Source: a virus. Taken from it: a stretch of 39,037 nt of DNA. A program made the position numbers and the translations under genes. The DNA lies in IMG/VR virus record IMGVR_UViG_3300035179_000030, positions 1 to 39,037 of that record. One strand, 5' to 3'. Below the pieces are notes generated by a model. That model was given only the letters and a program-made list of their open reading frames with translations, ran no database searches and had not been told where the DNA came from. Positions 7,436 through 14,185 of the stretch are shown in pieces. Within the stretch, counting starts at the first letter, position 1. The number at the start of each line of letters is the position of its first letter.

Positions 7436-8632
7436 TCATACTCCGAATGCCCAACCGACTTCACCTTGCCTGCAATGCGTATGAATCCCGTACCGGATGG
7501 CGTCCATCGCATGGTTCTTGAAGGCGACAGGTTCGGGTAGGTTATTTTCCAGCTTGTCCTTCTTCCAACGGTAAGATCCCTGTTCCGAAATGATATTCAT
7601 CGATCCCTGGACGACGTGAACTTTAACGCCCTTGAGATAATCAATCCCGGCGCGCACTGAGTCCGGCCCCTTCATCGCCGCCCTTACATTCAGCCCACAT
7701 TCGGACAACTCTTGAATCGACTTGGGTTCTGCCGAATCCCAATAGGACACGTCATCCAGGTTGACGCGGGGATCAGCCTTTATCTCGGCCGCCAGCGCCT
7801 GATTGGTCAGTCCCGTCTTGTAGATAATCTCCTCAAGCCAAAACTCGTTTGATTTGCGGTAGATTTTAATGAAGGCGGCCGGATCAACCGAATAGCCGAA
7901 GTCACCACCATAAATAATCTCGTCGAATCGGATATCGGGGAGAGGCACAACATCCCAATTGAAAATATGGCCTGTCGGAAGCGCCCACTCCCCTAAGCGA
8001 TAGATTTTGTAGTACGTCGGGTCATCCAACACATCGAGCCGCTTGAGATACTCCTCGCGCATTTCCTTAATCGGGTTATGTTCGACGGTCGAAACGTCGA
8101 CGAAGCTATCGGGATATTTCTTGTCAACGAACATAGCCTTGATCCACGGCGCCTGTGCCTCATCGGGGTTGAAGGACGCCATGATCTGTTGATAGTGCCC
8201 GGTAGCCTCACGCAGGATGAGATCAACTTGCATAAGGTCCGGTTTGGTAAACTCCGTGAGCTCCTCAATCCAGATCGAGGTTATGCCCTTCATGGACTTG
8301 ATCTTTTCAGGATCATCTAAGCCGTCGAATAGAATCTCGTTTGTACGGCCGGCCGGATTGATAAAGGTGATGACCCGGTCCGATTTGTTGTAGTCGTGGA
8401 CGATGTTATTCTCGGCTAGGATTTGACGGATGACCTTGACGCAGGATTCTTGGATGGTCTTGCGGACCTTGCGAAGGACGAGAAACCTGTGCCCCCCTTC
8501 GGTCATGCATCTGTAGAATATCTTGCGTCCGGCAAATTCAGACTTCCCCGAACCGCGCCCGCCGCATAGGATGAGGTATCGTTCCTTGCGGTCGAGGAGC
8601 GGAAAGAAGTGATCAGATATGAGTATTTCCAT
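7436..8632 (-). CDS. terL: Terminase large subunit (PBSX-type packaging ATPase and nuclease)
   Basis: A 398-residue motor protein that drives DNA into the prohead and cuts the concatemer. Walker A is GGRGSGKS (residues 24-31). Walker B with the catalytic Glu is SIWIEEL (about 119-125). The RNase H-like nuclease shows its acidic residues in order: GGDFGYSVDP (D244), YWDSAEPKS (D299) and NHAMDAIRYG (D377). Length and motif spacing match the PBSX/Terminase_3 type. It overlaps the small-subunit gene by 20 bases and is followed at once by the portal gene. The nuclease type does not by itself tell headful from cohesive-end packaging. Confidence 0.93.
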   Translation of the reverse strand: MEILISDHFFPLLDRKERYLILCGGRGSGKSEFAGRKIFYRCMTEGGHRFLVLRKVRKTIQESCVKVIRQILAENNIVHDYNKSDRVITFINPAGRTNEILFDGLDDPEKIKSMKGITSIWIEELTEFTKPDLMQVDLILREATGHYQQIMASFNPDEAQAPWIKAMFVDKKYPDSFVDVSTVEHNPIKEMREEYLKRLDVLDDPTYYKIYRLGEWALPTGHIFNWDVVPLPDIRFDEIIYGGDFGYSVDPAAFIKIYRKSNEFWLEEIIYKTGLTNQALAAEIKADPRVNLDDVSYWDSAEPKSIQELSECGLNVRAAMKGPDSVRAGIDYLKGVKVHVVQGSMNIISEQGSYRWKKDKLENNLPEPVAFKNHAMDAIRYGIHTHCRQGEVGWAFGV

Positions 8633-8951
8633 TTCCGTTTCCGTCTTTTACCTGGACGACCTTGATCGTGAGCGAGCCATCCCCGCCCGGAGGCCCGGAG
8701 AGGGGCTGGACAGATTTCCCAATGAGGCGATCGAGGATGATTTCAATAGCCCAGGGACGCTTTGCCCGCATCGCGGCGTCAACCAAAACCTGGGCGAGTT
8801 TACATGGATCAGCTTTTTCCGCTAAGGCATTGCGAAATTTCTGTTCCCAGGCAGCGCGCTCTTTGCAGACTCCTCCCGTGGGATTGCGACGCGGGTCCGG
8901 GCCCTTCTTAAAGGGTTTCAGGTTCGCAGTGTTCACACCACGTCTGTCCAT
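8613..8951 (-). CDS. terS: Putative terminase small subunit, 112 aa
   Basis: Located directly upstream of the large subunit with a 20-base overlap. The N-terminus LKPFKKGPDPRRNPTGG resembles the basic 'FKPGQSGNPxGR'-like start common in small proteins encoded beside terL. The middle is helical and charged (residues ~35-85), followed by a Gly/Pro-rich linker (LSGPPGGDGS) and a short beta-like tail. The expected role is recognition of phage DNA and delivery to the large subunit. Position carries most of the weight; no helix-turn-helix stands out. Confidence 0.7.
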   Translation of the reverse strand: MDRRGVNTANLKPFKKGPDPRRNPTGGVCKERAAWEQKFRNALAEKADPCKLAQVLVDAAMRAKRPWAIEIILDRLIGKSVQPLSGPPGGDGSLTIKVVQVKDGNGNGNTHI

Positions 8952-9136
8952 TAGCCTTCTACCGTCACCTTGACCTCAGAATCCATCCGCATAAGCCCGT
9001 TTAGCCTCTCCAGCGTCTGGCCCTCATCGCGGAAAATGAACTCAACTTTCCCACCCTTGTCTCCGCAAGCATCTATGGTCATCTGAATCCGCTTTATTTG
9101 CGCCGCAAAGTGGACGCCTTCTTTTTGCTTAGCCAT
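8951..9136 (-). CDS. Small protein upstream of terminase, 61 aa
   Basis: A 61-residue protein that ends at the first base of the terminase small-subunit gene region and overlaps the preceding gene by 43 bases. It is mixed alpha/beta with no cysteine cluster; the sequence VEFIFRDEGQTLERLNGLMRMDSEVKVTVEG looks like a small alpha/beta fold. The ribosome site is moderate (AAGGGA). Function is unknown. Confidence 0.6.
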   Translation of the reverse strand: MAKQKEGVHFAAQIKRIQMTIDACGDKGGKVEFIFRDEGQTLERLNGLMRMDSEVKVTVEG

Positions 9137-9339
9137 TTCACCAATCCCTTGAATCGCCCTTTCATCGTCCGGGCCATAAACGTATCGTAGAAAAGCTCCT
9201 GGGCTTTCTGAATCTCATCCATACTCTTGGCAAGCCGGACGATGTTGCTATTCACCGCCAGTCCGATCTTCACCATCGCTTCCTCAACCCGCTCCACGCG
9301 GTCATTTTTGAGTGCGATTTTCAGGCTCTTGTGCGCCAT
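9094..9339 (-). CDS. Small basic helical protein, 81 aa
   Basis: The start MAHKSLKIALK at 9339 is preferred to an in-frame upstream codon because it lies just after the preceding gene with a GGGAAA site. The protein is almost wholly helical with a long amphipathic stretch (residues ~15-55) and a basic C-terminus (KGLVKWLSKKKASTLRRK). It overlaps the following gene by 43 bases. It may bind DNA or a membrane surface; no family is recognised. Confidence 0.6.
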   Translation of the reverse strand: MAHKSLKIALKNDRVERVEEAMVKIGLAVNSNIVRLAKSMDEIQKAQELFYDTFMARTMKGRFKGLVKWLSKKKASTLRRK

Positions 9340-9341
9340 TC

Positions 9342-9596
9342 TTATTTCCCGCCGCACAGGTTAATAATTCTTTGGTGATCTTCCCTATTTTCCACCATGA
9401 ATCTATCGATCACTTTATCTCTGTTTTTTTCATTGATTTCGACAAGGGCCAGGCGTTTATCGTGATCAGCGCACGGCTTTTTATCGTCTCCATTCAATTG
9501 TTTGGTCCCGTTTTTGCTTCTCATAATGACAAGCCATGTGGCCACATTGGAAACGGCCGCCATTCCCACGGCTGCCCAGGTTATCGGCTCTACCAT
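9342..9596 (-). CDS. Membrane-anchored coiled-coil protein, candidate holin/lysis accessory
   Basis: An 84-residue protein with a strong ribosome site (AAGGAGG). One hydrophobic segment (residues ~5-25, ITWAAVGMAAVSNVATWLVI) is followed by a charged helical region (DHDKRLALVEINEKNRDKVIDRF). This single-pass plus coiled-coil layout resembles XhlA-type or i-spanin-type phage lysis accessories. It precedes the terminase genes and follows a small lipoprotein gene, a pairing that would fit spanin subunits. The assignment is inferred from layout only. Confidence 0.55.
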   Translation of the reverse strand: MVEPITWAAVGMAAVSNVATWLVIMRSKNGTKQLNGDDKKPCADHDKRLALVEINEKNRDKVIDRFMVENREDHQRIINLCGGK

Positions 9597-9597
9597 T

Positions 9598-9831
9598 TCA
9601 ATCCTCCTTGATCAGCCCACGCAACTTCTTCACTTCTGCCTTGAGTTCATATACCCATAGGATGAAAGCCTGGTTGACAATGGCATTGCCGTCTTTATCG
9701 AACCCGAGCGGGTTCATCCGTACTTCCGGCCCAGGATTCAACACGTCATAGCTCGGATAGAGGGCCGGGTTGTAGCCGTGGCAACCGCTAGTTATCGTAG
9801 AGAACAGAAGCGATAAGAGCGCGGCGCTCAT
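9598..9831 (-). CDS. Small phage lipoprotein, candidate o-spanin
   Basis: The ATG at 9831 gives a classical lipoprotein signal: a hydrophobic run MSAALLSLLFSTITSGC with a lipobox ending at Cys17. An upstream in-frame TTG would place Arg-rich sequence before it and has no clear advantage. After the Cys comes a Tyr/Pro-rich stretch (YNPALYPSYDVLNPGPEV) and a C-terminal helix (VYELKAEVKKLRGLIKED). Together with the next membrane-anchored coiled-coil protein it could form a two-component spanin that links inner and outer membranes, which would imply a diderm host. This is inference; the lipobox is directly visible. Confidence 0.6.
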   Translation of the reverse strand: MSAALLSLLFSTITSGCHGYNPALYPSYDVLNPGPEVRMNPLGFDKDGNAIVNQAFILWVYELKAEVKKLRGLIKED

Positions 9832-10036
9832 CCACAGACAGGCCCTTGTCCTTAAATGCCTTCTCAAGTTTCTCTCTCCGTTTTTTATCGGCTTCGGAGG
9901 CTAGGGCCTCCTCAATTTTCTTCTCGATCTTTACCGCTTCCTCAAGGAGCGCAAGGAGCTTACCGAGGTCGGTCATCCTCTTCTTCCCGAACCAATCTTC
10001 CACATAGAATTTCCAGACCCGATGGCCGAATTCCAT
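9788..10036 (-). CDS. Small helical charged protein, 82 aa
   Basis: The start is uncertain. MEFGHRVW at 10036 begins two bases after the phosphoesterase stop, while MTDLGKLL at 9976 has a better ribosome site (GGAAGAAGAGG). Residues ~22-60 are a strongly charged coiled-coil region (EEAVKIEKKIEEALASEADKK). The C-terminus reads VDERRALIASVLYDN. The gene overlaps the lipoprotein gene by 44 bases. No function is recognised. Confidence 0.55.
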   Translation of the reverse strand: MEFGHRVWKFYVEDWFGKKRMTDLGKLLALLEEAVKIEKKIEEALASEADKKRREKLEKAFKDKGLSVDERRALIASVLYDN

Positions 10037-10037
10037 G

Positions 10038-10937
10038 TCACGCTCGTTGCTCCTCATAGAACGATATGAAATCTCCGCTCACCCGAGTCGTGAGTTTTTT
10101 TCTATCGCCCATTACCGCGGTCACGATCCACCCGCCGATATGCGCAGCCAGAGAGTGCTGAACCATGAATGGGGTCTGGCTTTGGAAACATCCCGTTTGA
10201 AAGCCCGATATGTTTCGGTATTGGGGAAGCCACTCAGACTTGTGAAAATGCGCGACCGCAATGATGTCGGGCTTTTGCCCTCCCGACATAGCTTCAATAA
10301 TTTTTTGGAGATGATATGAAATCGCGTATGCGGTTCCGCCGCCAGGATGGAGCAGGCGCACCGTGAGCTTGTGCCCCGCCTCATCTCGGAGTATCACGTC
10401 CCCGATATCCTGACCGACAAATTTCCAATCCGGGCGAGCCGTCTGCAACTCCTCCCCCACGACGAGGCCGACGAGCTTCTTAAAGGACGAGTCGTGATTG
10501 CCCGTAATGAAGATCGTTTTCAGCCCGTCGATGAGCGGGACTGACTTGGCGAACATATCCCGCTGCTCGGGCCAGCTCCGGCCGTTCGGATGAAGCTCGA
10601 ACTCCTGCCCACGATAGACCTTCCAGCCGTCGAGCACGTCCCCGGCATGGAGAATCGTCGTGATCCCCTCGCCCGCGCAGAACTCATAGAACGCCGCGAG
10701 CGCGTCCAACCTCTGATAGGCACTCCCGATTTGTGTGTCACTGATGAGGCCGAAGCGGATGGCGTTTTTCTCGGAGCGTACAGGCACCTCATACGGCCGG
10801 GCACGCTTGATCATTAGGCTCAGGGTTTCGGCGAGCGTCGTCGCCTGTTCCGTGAGCTTCTGGATCTTCTCCTCGCCCGTCGGACCTTCGGCAATCAGTT
10901 TCCTGAGTTCAGAAAGATCGATTTCTGGTTTCGGCAT
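10038..10937 (-). CDS. Calcineurin-like metallophosphoesterase, 299 aa
   Basis: The two-metal phosphoesterase signature is complete apart from one swap. Motif I is LISDTQIG (D67; the usual D-x-H is D-x-Q here), motif II is HAGDVLDG (D100), motif III is ITGNHD (N147, H148, D149), then LLHPGG (H197) and VAHFHKSE (H230, H232). Residues 1-55 are a helical extension that may hold a partner. It is coupled to an HTH protein encoded just upstream and sits between the endolysin and the terminase genes. Relatives include SbcD/Mre11-type nucleases and other DNA-processing phosphodiesterases. A role in DNA processing or packaging is plausible but not shown. Confidence 0.85.
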   Translation of the reverse strand: MPKPEIDLSELRKLIAEGPTGEEKIQKLTEQATTLAETLSLMIKRARPYEVPVRSEKNAIRFGLISDTQIGSAYQRLDALAAFYEFCAGEGITTILHAGDVLDGWKVYRGQEFELHPNGRSWPEQRDMFAKSVPLIDGLKTIFITGNHDSSFKKLVGLVVGEELQTARPDWKFVGQDIGDVILRDEAGHKLTVRLLHPGGGTAYAISYHLQKIIEAMSGGQKPDIIAVAHFHKSEWLPQYRNISGFQTGCFQSQTPFMVQHSLAAHIGGWIVTAVMGDRKKLTTRVSGDFISFYEEQRA

Positions 10938-10938
10938 T

Positions 10939-11406
10939 TTATAAATCCCTCATCCGTTGGGCAGCCTCGACAGTCTCCTGGTCTGCCCAATACCATCGCG
11001 CCTCCCCCTCATCGAGCTTGAGGCGAATTCGAAACGGCCTAAAGTCGGCCTCATTGTTCTCGACCGTGCGCCGGAAGCGATACTTGTCCGTCCCAGCCGC
11101 ACGTTGGCAGAGTTCAACCTCAGAGATGAGTTTGCCCTTGGGGATATGCGCTAATTCGCGGAGAATAGCAGCGCGGATATCATATCGCTGGAGAACCTTA
11201 TCCAGGGAAATCAGGCCCGATTCAACGGGCGGGGCGGAATTGAGTGTGATTGCAGCCGGATCAGGAATCGATAACGATCGTCCTTCTCGGAAAGCCTGGA
11301 TTAGTGGTCTCCGGCAACCCACGGAGTTGGCAATTCTCTTGTCATCCCAGGTAGGATTGCGTTCGATGCATCGCCTGATTTTTTCTTCGATACAGATACC
11401 TATCAT
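10939..11406 (-). CDS. HTH-domain protein paired with phosphoesterase, 155 aa
   Basis: Residues ~1-45 contain a helix-turn-helix-like segment (DDKRIANSVGCRRPLIQAFR). Residues ~75-155 form a second domain (KVLQRYDIRAAILRELAHIP; DKYRFRRTVENNEADF) resembling a winged helix that ends WYWADQETVEAAQRMRDL. The gene starts inside the end of the endolysin gene (4-base overlap) and stops one base before the phosphoesterase. The constant pairing suggests a DNA-binding partner or regulator for the phosphoesterase, or a packaging-site binding factor. That is an inference; no exact family is recognised. Confidence 0.65.
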   Translation of the reverse strand: MIGICIEEKIRRCIERNPTWDDKRIANSVGCRRPLIQAFREGRSLSIPDPAAITLNSAPPVESGLISLDKVLQRYDIRAAILRELAHIPKGKLISEVELCQRAAGTDKYRFRRTVENNEADFRPFRIRLKLDEGEARWYWADQETVEAAQRMRDL

Positions 11407-11774
11407 TCGACCCCCAATTCAAAGTGAAAAATGTCATCGATGGATTTGAACGATCCCCCCCATTTTCCGCCTAGCGATTCCCATATCTCGCCCAGGCGGT
11501 CATATTCCGGCTCATGGGTCCAGAGGTCGGCGCCGTCCCGGATGACGAGGATATCGACGGCCAGCCATTGCTGATGATTTGACTGATTGATCTGGCCATC
11601 GCAATTGGTGATGATCTTCCCCGGTCTAGTCCGTCCCTGTTGATAGAGAAAATTCTGATCCTGAGGTGAGCGGTAAAATGTCCAGACGATAAACTCGATA
11701 CCTTCAAGTGTTGCTTTTTGGATGAGAAGGGCGAGGAGCTGGAGAAACCGGCACCTTTTCGCGGTGTTCGTCAC
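11403..11774 (-). CDS. Endolysin: M15-family L,D- or D,D-peptidase
   Basis: A 123-residue zinc peptidase of the VanY/M15 type that cuts the peptide part of peptidoglycan at lysis. Visible features are FYRSPQDQNFLYQQGRT (the conserved Arg/Gln block near residues 34-49), SNHQQWLAVDI (zinc ligands H67 and D74) and DDIFHFEL (H117). This is the S-x-H-x6-D / H-x-E layout of the family. It is a single-domain enzyme with no signal peptide or wall-binding repeats, so export needs a holin. Translation starts at GTG (11774) after GAGGCGG. It is the first gene after a 111-base regulatory gap and probably opens the late operon. Confidence 0.9.
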   Translation of the reverse strand: MTNTAKRCRFLQLLALLIQKATLEGIEFIVWTFYRSPQDQNFLYQQGRTRPGKIITNCDGQINQSNHQQWLAVDILVIRDGADLWTHEPEYDRLGEIWESLGGKWGGSFKSIDDIFHFELGVE

Positions 11775-11885
11775 GAAGCCGCCTCGCCCATGTGGACACG
11801 GACTAGTGTTCCGTTCACATGGTGAAGTTAGTCTACGGAAAGGAGGGAATGCAAAAAGATTTGGGAAATCTTTGGAAAGGCGGGA
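11775..11885 (-). promoter_or_regulatory. Regulatory gap between early and late/lysis genes
   Basis: This is the longest non-coding gap in the leftward early region. It holds nested inverted repeats: GACTA at 11801-11805 with TAGTC at 11829-11833, and inside them TTCAC-ATG-GTGAA at 11814-11826 (perfect 5-bp arms, 3-base centre). There is also a terminator-like hairpin at 11852-11873. No consensus sigma-70 promoter was seen on the minus strand, which would fit a late promoter needing a phage activator that binds the repeats. Confidence 0.5.
11852..11873 (-). terminator. Rho-independent-like terminator of early operon
   Basis: A perfect 8-bp stem, AAAGATTT at 11855-11862 pairing with AAATCTTT at 11866-11873, encloses a 3-base loop. 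On the minus strand the stem is followed at once by a short run of T (the lower strand reads TTTTTG). It lies 13 bases past the stop of the 78-residue gene, where early leftward transcription would be expected to end before the endolysin gene. The stem is AT-rich, so strength is uncertain. Confidence 0.55.
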
Positions 11886-12122
11886 CTATTCTGTTTGATT
11901 AATAGTAGGGCTTCTCCTCTGGATGGCGACACGGTGAATCTCTGCATCACAGTCTTTGCATCGTGTATGAATCTTGCATTGGCTAATTCGACGTTTGGCC
12001 TCACGTTCGGAATCGGGAAGCCATTTAGCCGCGCCCATCTCTCCCCACACATAGAGACTGCGGGCGTCGAGCCTTACACTGTCGGATGAGCAACTAATCA
12101 CATAAAATCTCAAACACGCCAT
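11886..12122 (-). CDS. Small Cys-containing protein, 78 aa
   Basis: The start MACLRFYVISC at 12122 follows GAGAGGAG six bases away, far better than an upstream in-frame start. The protein resembles the small arthropod-like phage proteins with a C-terminal zinc-type cluster: CKIHTRCKDCDAEIH (residues ~53-67) could bind one metal ion. The N-terminal half has a WGEMGAAKWLPDSEREAK helix. It overlaps the preceding gene by 13 bases and is the last gene of the early run before the terminator-like hairpin. Function is unknown. Confidence 0.65.
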   Translation of the reverse strand: MACLRFYVISCSSDSVRLDARSLYVWGEMGAAKWLPDSEREAKRRISQCKIHTRCKDCDAEIHRVAIQRRSPTINQTE

Positions 12123-12340
12123 GTATTCTCCTCTCCCTCGTTTCCTCTTTTCCAACACCATATCCGCGATCCTGGGGCATGATAAGTCTTACACTTTTCC
12201 CGGCAATATCGACAATGCGGATGCACGCCATATACCCTAAACCGTTGCCTCATGGCCTCACGGGATACTTCTTCCGTCCAATCAAACCGATTCTTATGCC
12301 GCTCGGCCAATTCGGAGTCGGAGGCGAGGTGGAAGATCAT
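12110..12340 (-). CDS. Small His/Cys-rich protein, 76 aa
   Basis: The gene overlaps the previous stop as ATGA. Residues ~1-35 are helical and charged; then HPHCRYCREKCKTYH forms a compact metal-binding-type cluster, followed by a Trp-rich GSRIWCWKRG. It is related in style to the adjacent 78-residue protein: both keep an 'SE(L/R)…RHK/EAKRR' helix before the cysteines. Function is unknown; nucleic-acid binding is possible. Confidence 0.6.
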   Translation of the reverse strand: MIFHLASDSELAERHKNRFDWTEEVSREAMRQRFRVYGVHPHCRYCREKCKTYHAPGSRIWCWKRGNEGEENTWRV

Positions 12341-12534
12341 GGGTTATTCTTCTCATCTAAATCGGCAGATATATCCAAGTTTACTCTGGGAATGTCTAAG
12401 ACAACACGGACATAACGCTCCTTGATGCTGGCCATAATCTGAAATCCGGTCACGGGAATCATCTCCCCGGTTTCTTCGTTAATAACCTTCGTATTGTAAA
12501 TATTGCCATCGCTGATGATTTTTATTTTCATCAT
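12337..12534 (-). CDS. Small phage protein, 65 aa
   Basis: The start at 12534 overlaps the upstream stop (ATGA) and follows GAGGTGGG. The protein begins MMKIKIISDGNIYNTKVI and continues as strands and one short helix, with no cysteines. Similar short proteins that pair a 'DG…T.V.N.ETGE.I' strand pattern with a predicted single domain occur as orphan genes in many phages. No function can be assigned. Confidence 0.65.
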   Translation of the reverse strand: MMKIKIISDGNIYNTKVINEETGEMIPVTGFQIMASIKERYVRVVLDIPRVNLDISADLDEKNNP

Positions 12535-12920
12535 TTTTCCCACCTCGCATCTCTCCTCAACTGCCACTGATACCAGAGACAATATCCCTGGACGACGTTG
12601 ACGCTGATCACCAGCGCCCAGGCCAAGACTTTGTTATCCGTGCGCCATAGTCGCTCGGCAAGCAGGGTGACCCCGGCCCCGATCACCATGTCGAGCGTCA
12701 TGACCAGCGGCGGACACTTCATCAGCGGCGCCCATAGCAGATTCGACTCGTAGCAGTTATGATTCCAGATCGCATCATAGGTCAGCACGGTATCCGCGAA
12801 TATCGAAGCCGTCGCCGTGCAGCTAAGAAACGTCAGCAACCTGGGCGGTTCTTTTTGTTGGCCAGAAAGGGGCAGGGCCGCGCTGAGAAAAAGAATGAGA
12901 AGCCCCGCCCCTTTGTGCAT
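12531..12920 (-). CDS. Exported/membrane protein, 129 aa
   Basis: The start MHKGAGLLILF at 12920 is selected because it gives a clear signal-type N-terminus (hydrophobic residues ~4-18 ending near PLSGQ) and lies one base from the holin-like gene upstream. Two further hydrophobic segments (MTLDMVIGAGVTLLAERLW and VLAWALVISVNVVQGYCLWY) suggest at least two membrane passes. The C-terminus is basic (RRDARWEK). It follows the holin-like gene, so a lysis or envelope-remodelling role is possible. Family unknown. Confidence 0.65.
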   Translation of the reverse strand: MHKGAGLLILFLSAALPLSGQQKEPPRLLTFLSCTATASIFADTVLTYDAIWNHNCYESNLLWAPLMKCPPLVMTLDMVIGAGVTLLAERLWRTDNKVLAWALVISVNVVQGYCLWYQWQLRRDARWEK

Positions 12921-12921
12921 G

Positions 12922-13260
12922 TTAGGCCGCCTTGAACTTGTACCAGCCGTTAGCCACAGCCCAGACCGCGACGGTGTATCCCACAAATTTGAGGATCGTA
13001 AATCCGCCGCCTCCGGTGATGAGAAAAATAATAGTGGCCGCAGCCGACACCGCCAAACTGATCCCGAATACGACAACCCCGCCCTGGACATGGAAAAGCG
13101 TCTTAAGAATCTGGGTAACAGCGATTACCCCAAACCCTAATAGCCCTCCGACCAGGATCGAATTGACGATGGCGGGATCGATCTCGGTTGGCTCTGCGGC
13201 AAGCGCCAAGCCCAACGAGAAAAAACAGAAGACCGCCAAGAAAAGAAAAAGCTTCTTCAT
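12922..13260 (-). CDS. Holin-like membrane protein with signal sequence, 112 aa
   Basis: The start MKKLFLFLAVF at 13260 has AGGAGG eight bases upstream. A Lys-Lys plus hydrophobic N-terminus with an ALAAE-type cleavage site near residue 21 is followed by three hydrophobic segments: around 32-48 (SILVGGLLGFGVIAVTQ), 58-80 (GVVVFGISLAVSAAATIIF) and 88-105 (FVGYTVAVWAVANGWY). The short, positively charged end is YKFKAA. Size and three passes fit a class I-like holin that releases the M15 endolysin, but several small membrane proteins lie here, so which one is the holin is not proved. Confidence 0.65.
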   Translation of the reverse strand: MKKLFLFLAVFCFFSLGLALAAEPTEIDPAIVNSILVGGLLGFGVIAVTQILKTLFHVQGGVVVFGISLAVSAAATIIFLITGGGGFTILKFVGYTVAVWAVANGWYKFKAA

Positions 13261-13529
13261 GGAAGCACCTCCTTCGATACTTTGTGATGGCAATCATCGA
13301 AAGTGTTGCCCTCGACTTTTGGTTCAGCAACGTTAGTGTCCGATGGGCCTGGCCATTGATAAGGACGGCCAACCTTCAATAACTCAGGATTGAAAATCTC
13401 CTCCTCCATCCTGCTCGCCCCGCCGGAAGCGGCGAGGACGCAGGCGATGATGAAGCCAAGGATGAAACTCCCGCAGGCCAGGACGAATCCGCCCAGGGCC
13501 AATTTCCAGATTGCGATGTCGTGGATCAT
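13257..13529 (-). CDS. Single-pass membrane protein, 90 aa
   Basis: The start MIHDIAIWKL at 13529 follows a perfect AGGAGG. Residues ~8-36 form one long hydrophobic helix (LALGGFVLACGSFILGFIIA). The rest is a soluble tail rich in Pro and Glu with a DDCHHKVSKEVLP end. The stop overlaps the holin-like gene's start as ATGA. Together with its neighbours it forms a block of four membrane or exported proteins, so an envelope role is likely. Confidence 0.65.
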   Translation of the reverse strand: MIHDIAIWKLALGGFVLACGSFILGFIIACVLAASGGASRMEEEIFNPELLKVGRPYQWPGPSDTNVAEPKVEGNTFDDCHHKVSKEVLP

Positions 13530-13786
13530 GTTGCCTCCTTTTGCCAAATTATATTTATCGTACTTTGATACTTTGTATATTTTTTTCCTACTTCCCACAT
13601 GCCATTTTGGGGCATAAAAGATGTGATGGTAACTGTGCCGTCTTCAAATTTTAATTCCCATATCGGATTCCATCCACTATGATAGGTGGCCGAAATTAAT
13701 TTCCCCGTATAAATAGGGACCGGTTTATCGCACGCCGCCAAAAGAAAAACCAAAACGAGAGCTAAGATAATGAAACGGAATTTCAT
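13526..13786 (-). CDS. Small lipoprotein, 86 aa
   Basis: The start MKFRFIILALV at 13786 follows AAAGGAG. The signal ends in a lipobox LLAAC (Cys19), so the mature protein is lipid-anchored. The mature part is a small beta domain (TYHSGWNPIWELKFEDGTV … FMPQNGMWEVGKKYTKYQ). Such small lipoproteins in phages act as spanin subunits or as superinfection-exclusion or lysogenic conversion factors. It is not proline-rich, which argues against a typical o-spanin. Confidence 0.7.
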   Translation of the reverse strand: MKFRFIILALVLVFLLAACDKPVPIYTGKLISATYHSGWNPIWELKFEDGTVTITSFMPQNGMWEVGKKYTKYQSTINIIWQKEAT

Positions 13787-13797
13787 GGGATCTCCTT

Positions 13798-13977
13798 TCA
13801 ATCGGGCCAGCCTCGATTTCTCGTCTTCTCATAGGCAATATCATCACGGTCAAGGTCGATTACCTTTTCTGCTTCGACCTGTTCATCGCATCGCTTACAA
13901 TATGAGAGGCCATCCTCGTCCGGCGGGTCCACTTGTTCCCGGCAATCACGATGGGGACAAATGTAGTAGGCGCTCAT
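13798..13977 (-). CDS. Zinc-ribbon protein, 59 aa
   Basis: The start MSAYYICPHRDC at 13977 follows GGAGGAG. Two metal-binding pairs, C-P-H-R-D-C near the N-terminus and C-K-R-C at residues ~30-33, would form a single zinc ribbon. The acidic C-terminal half (EAEKVIDLDRDDIAYEKTR) suggests protein rather than DNA contact. Function unknown. Confidence 0.65.
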   Translation of the reverse strand: MSAYYICPHRDCREQVDPPDEDGLSYCKRCDEQVEAEKVIDLDRDDIAYEKTRNRGWPD

Positions 13978-13987
13978 TTCTCCTCCT

Positions 13988-14185
13988 TTATTCGTATCTT
14001 GCCAAGTCATTGAATAGGTCAGCGATATCCCGCGCCGTTACTTTATCCGGCGCATAAGCGATGGTTGATCCGTCTATGTCTACAATGCGATACCAATTTG
14101 CCAAGAATAATTTCCTCTCCTGCGTAGTCGTTTCTATGGTCGCTACTTTCTCGATGGTCACTTCGCTCAGCTCGGGCCCTCTCAT
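13988..14185 (-). CDS. Small protein, 65 aa
   Basis: The gene starts in the stop of the upstream paralogue (ATGA overlap). The sequence MRGPELSEVTIEKVATIET leads into strands and a C-terminal helix (KVTARDIADLFNDLARYE). The short 'YRIVDIDGSTIAYAPD' stretch is beta-like. No cysteine cluster or membrane segment is seen, and no family is recognised. Confidence 0.6.
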   Translation of the reverse strand: MRGPELSEVTIEKVATIETTTQERKLFLANWYRIVDIDGSTIAYAPDKVTARDIADLFNDLARYE

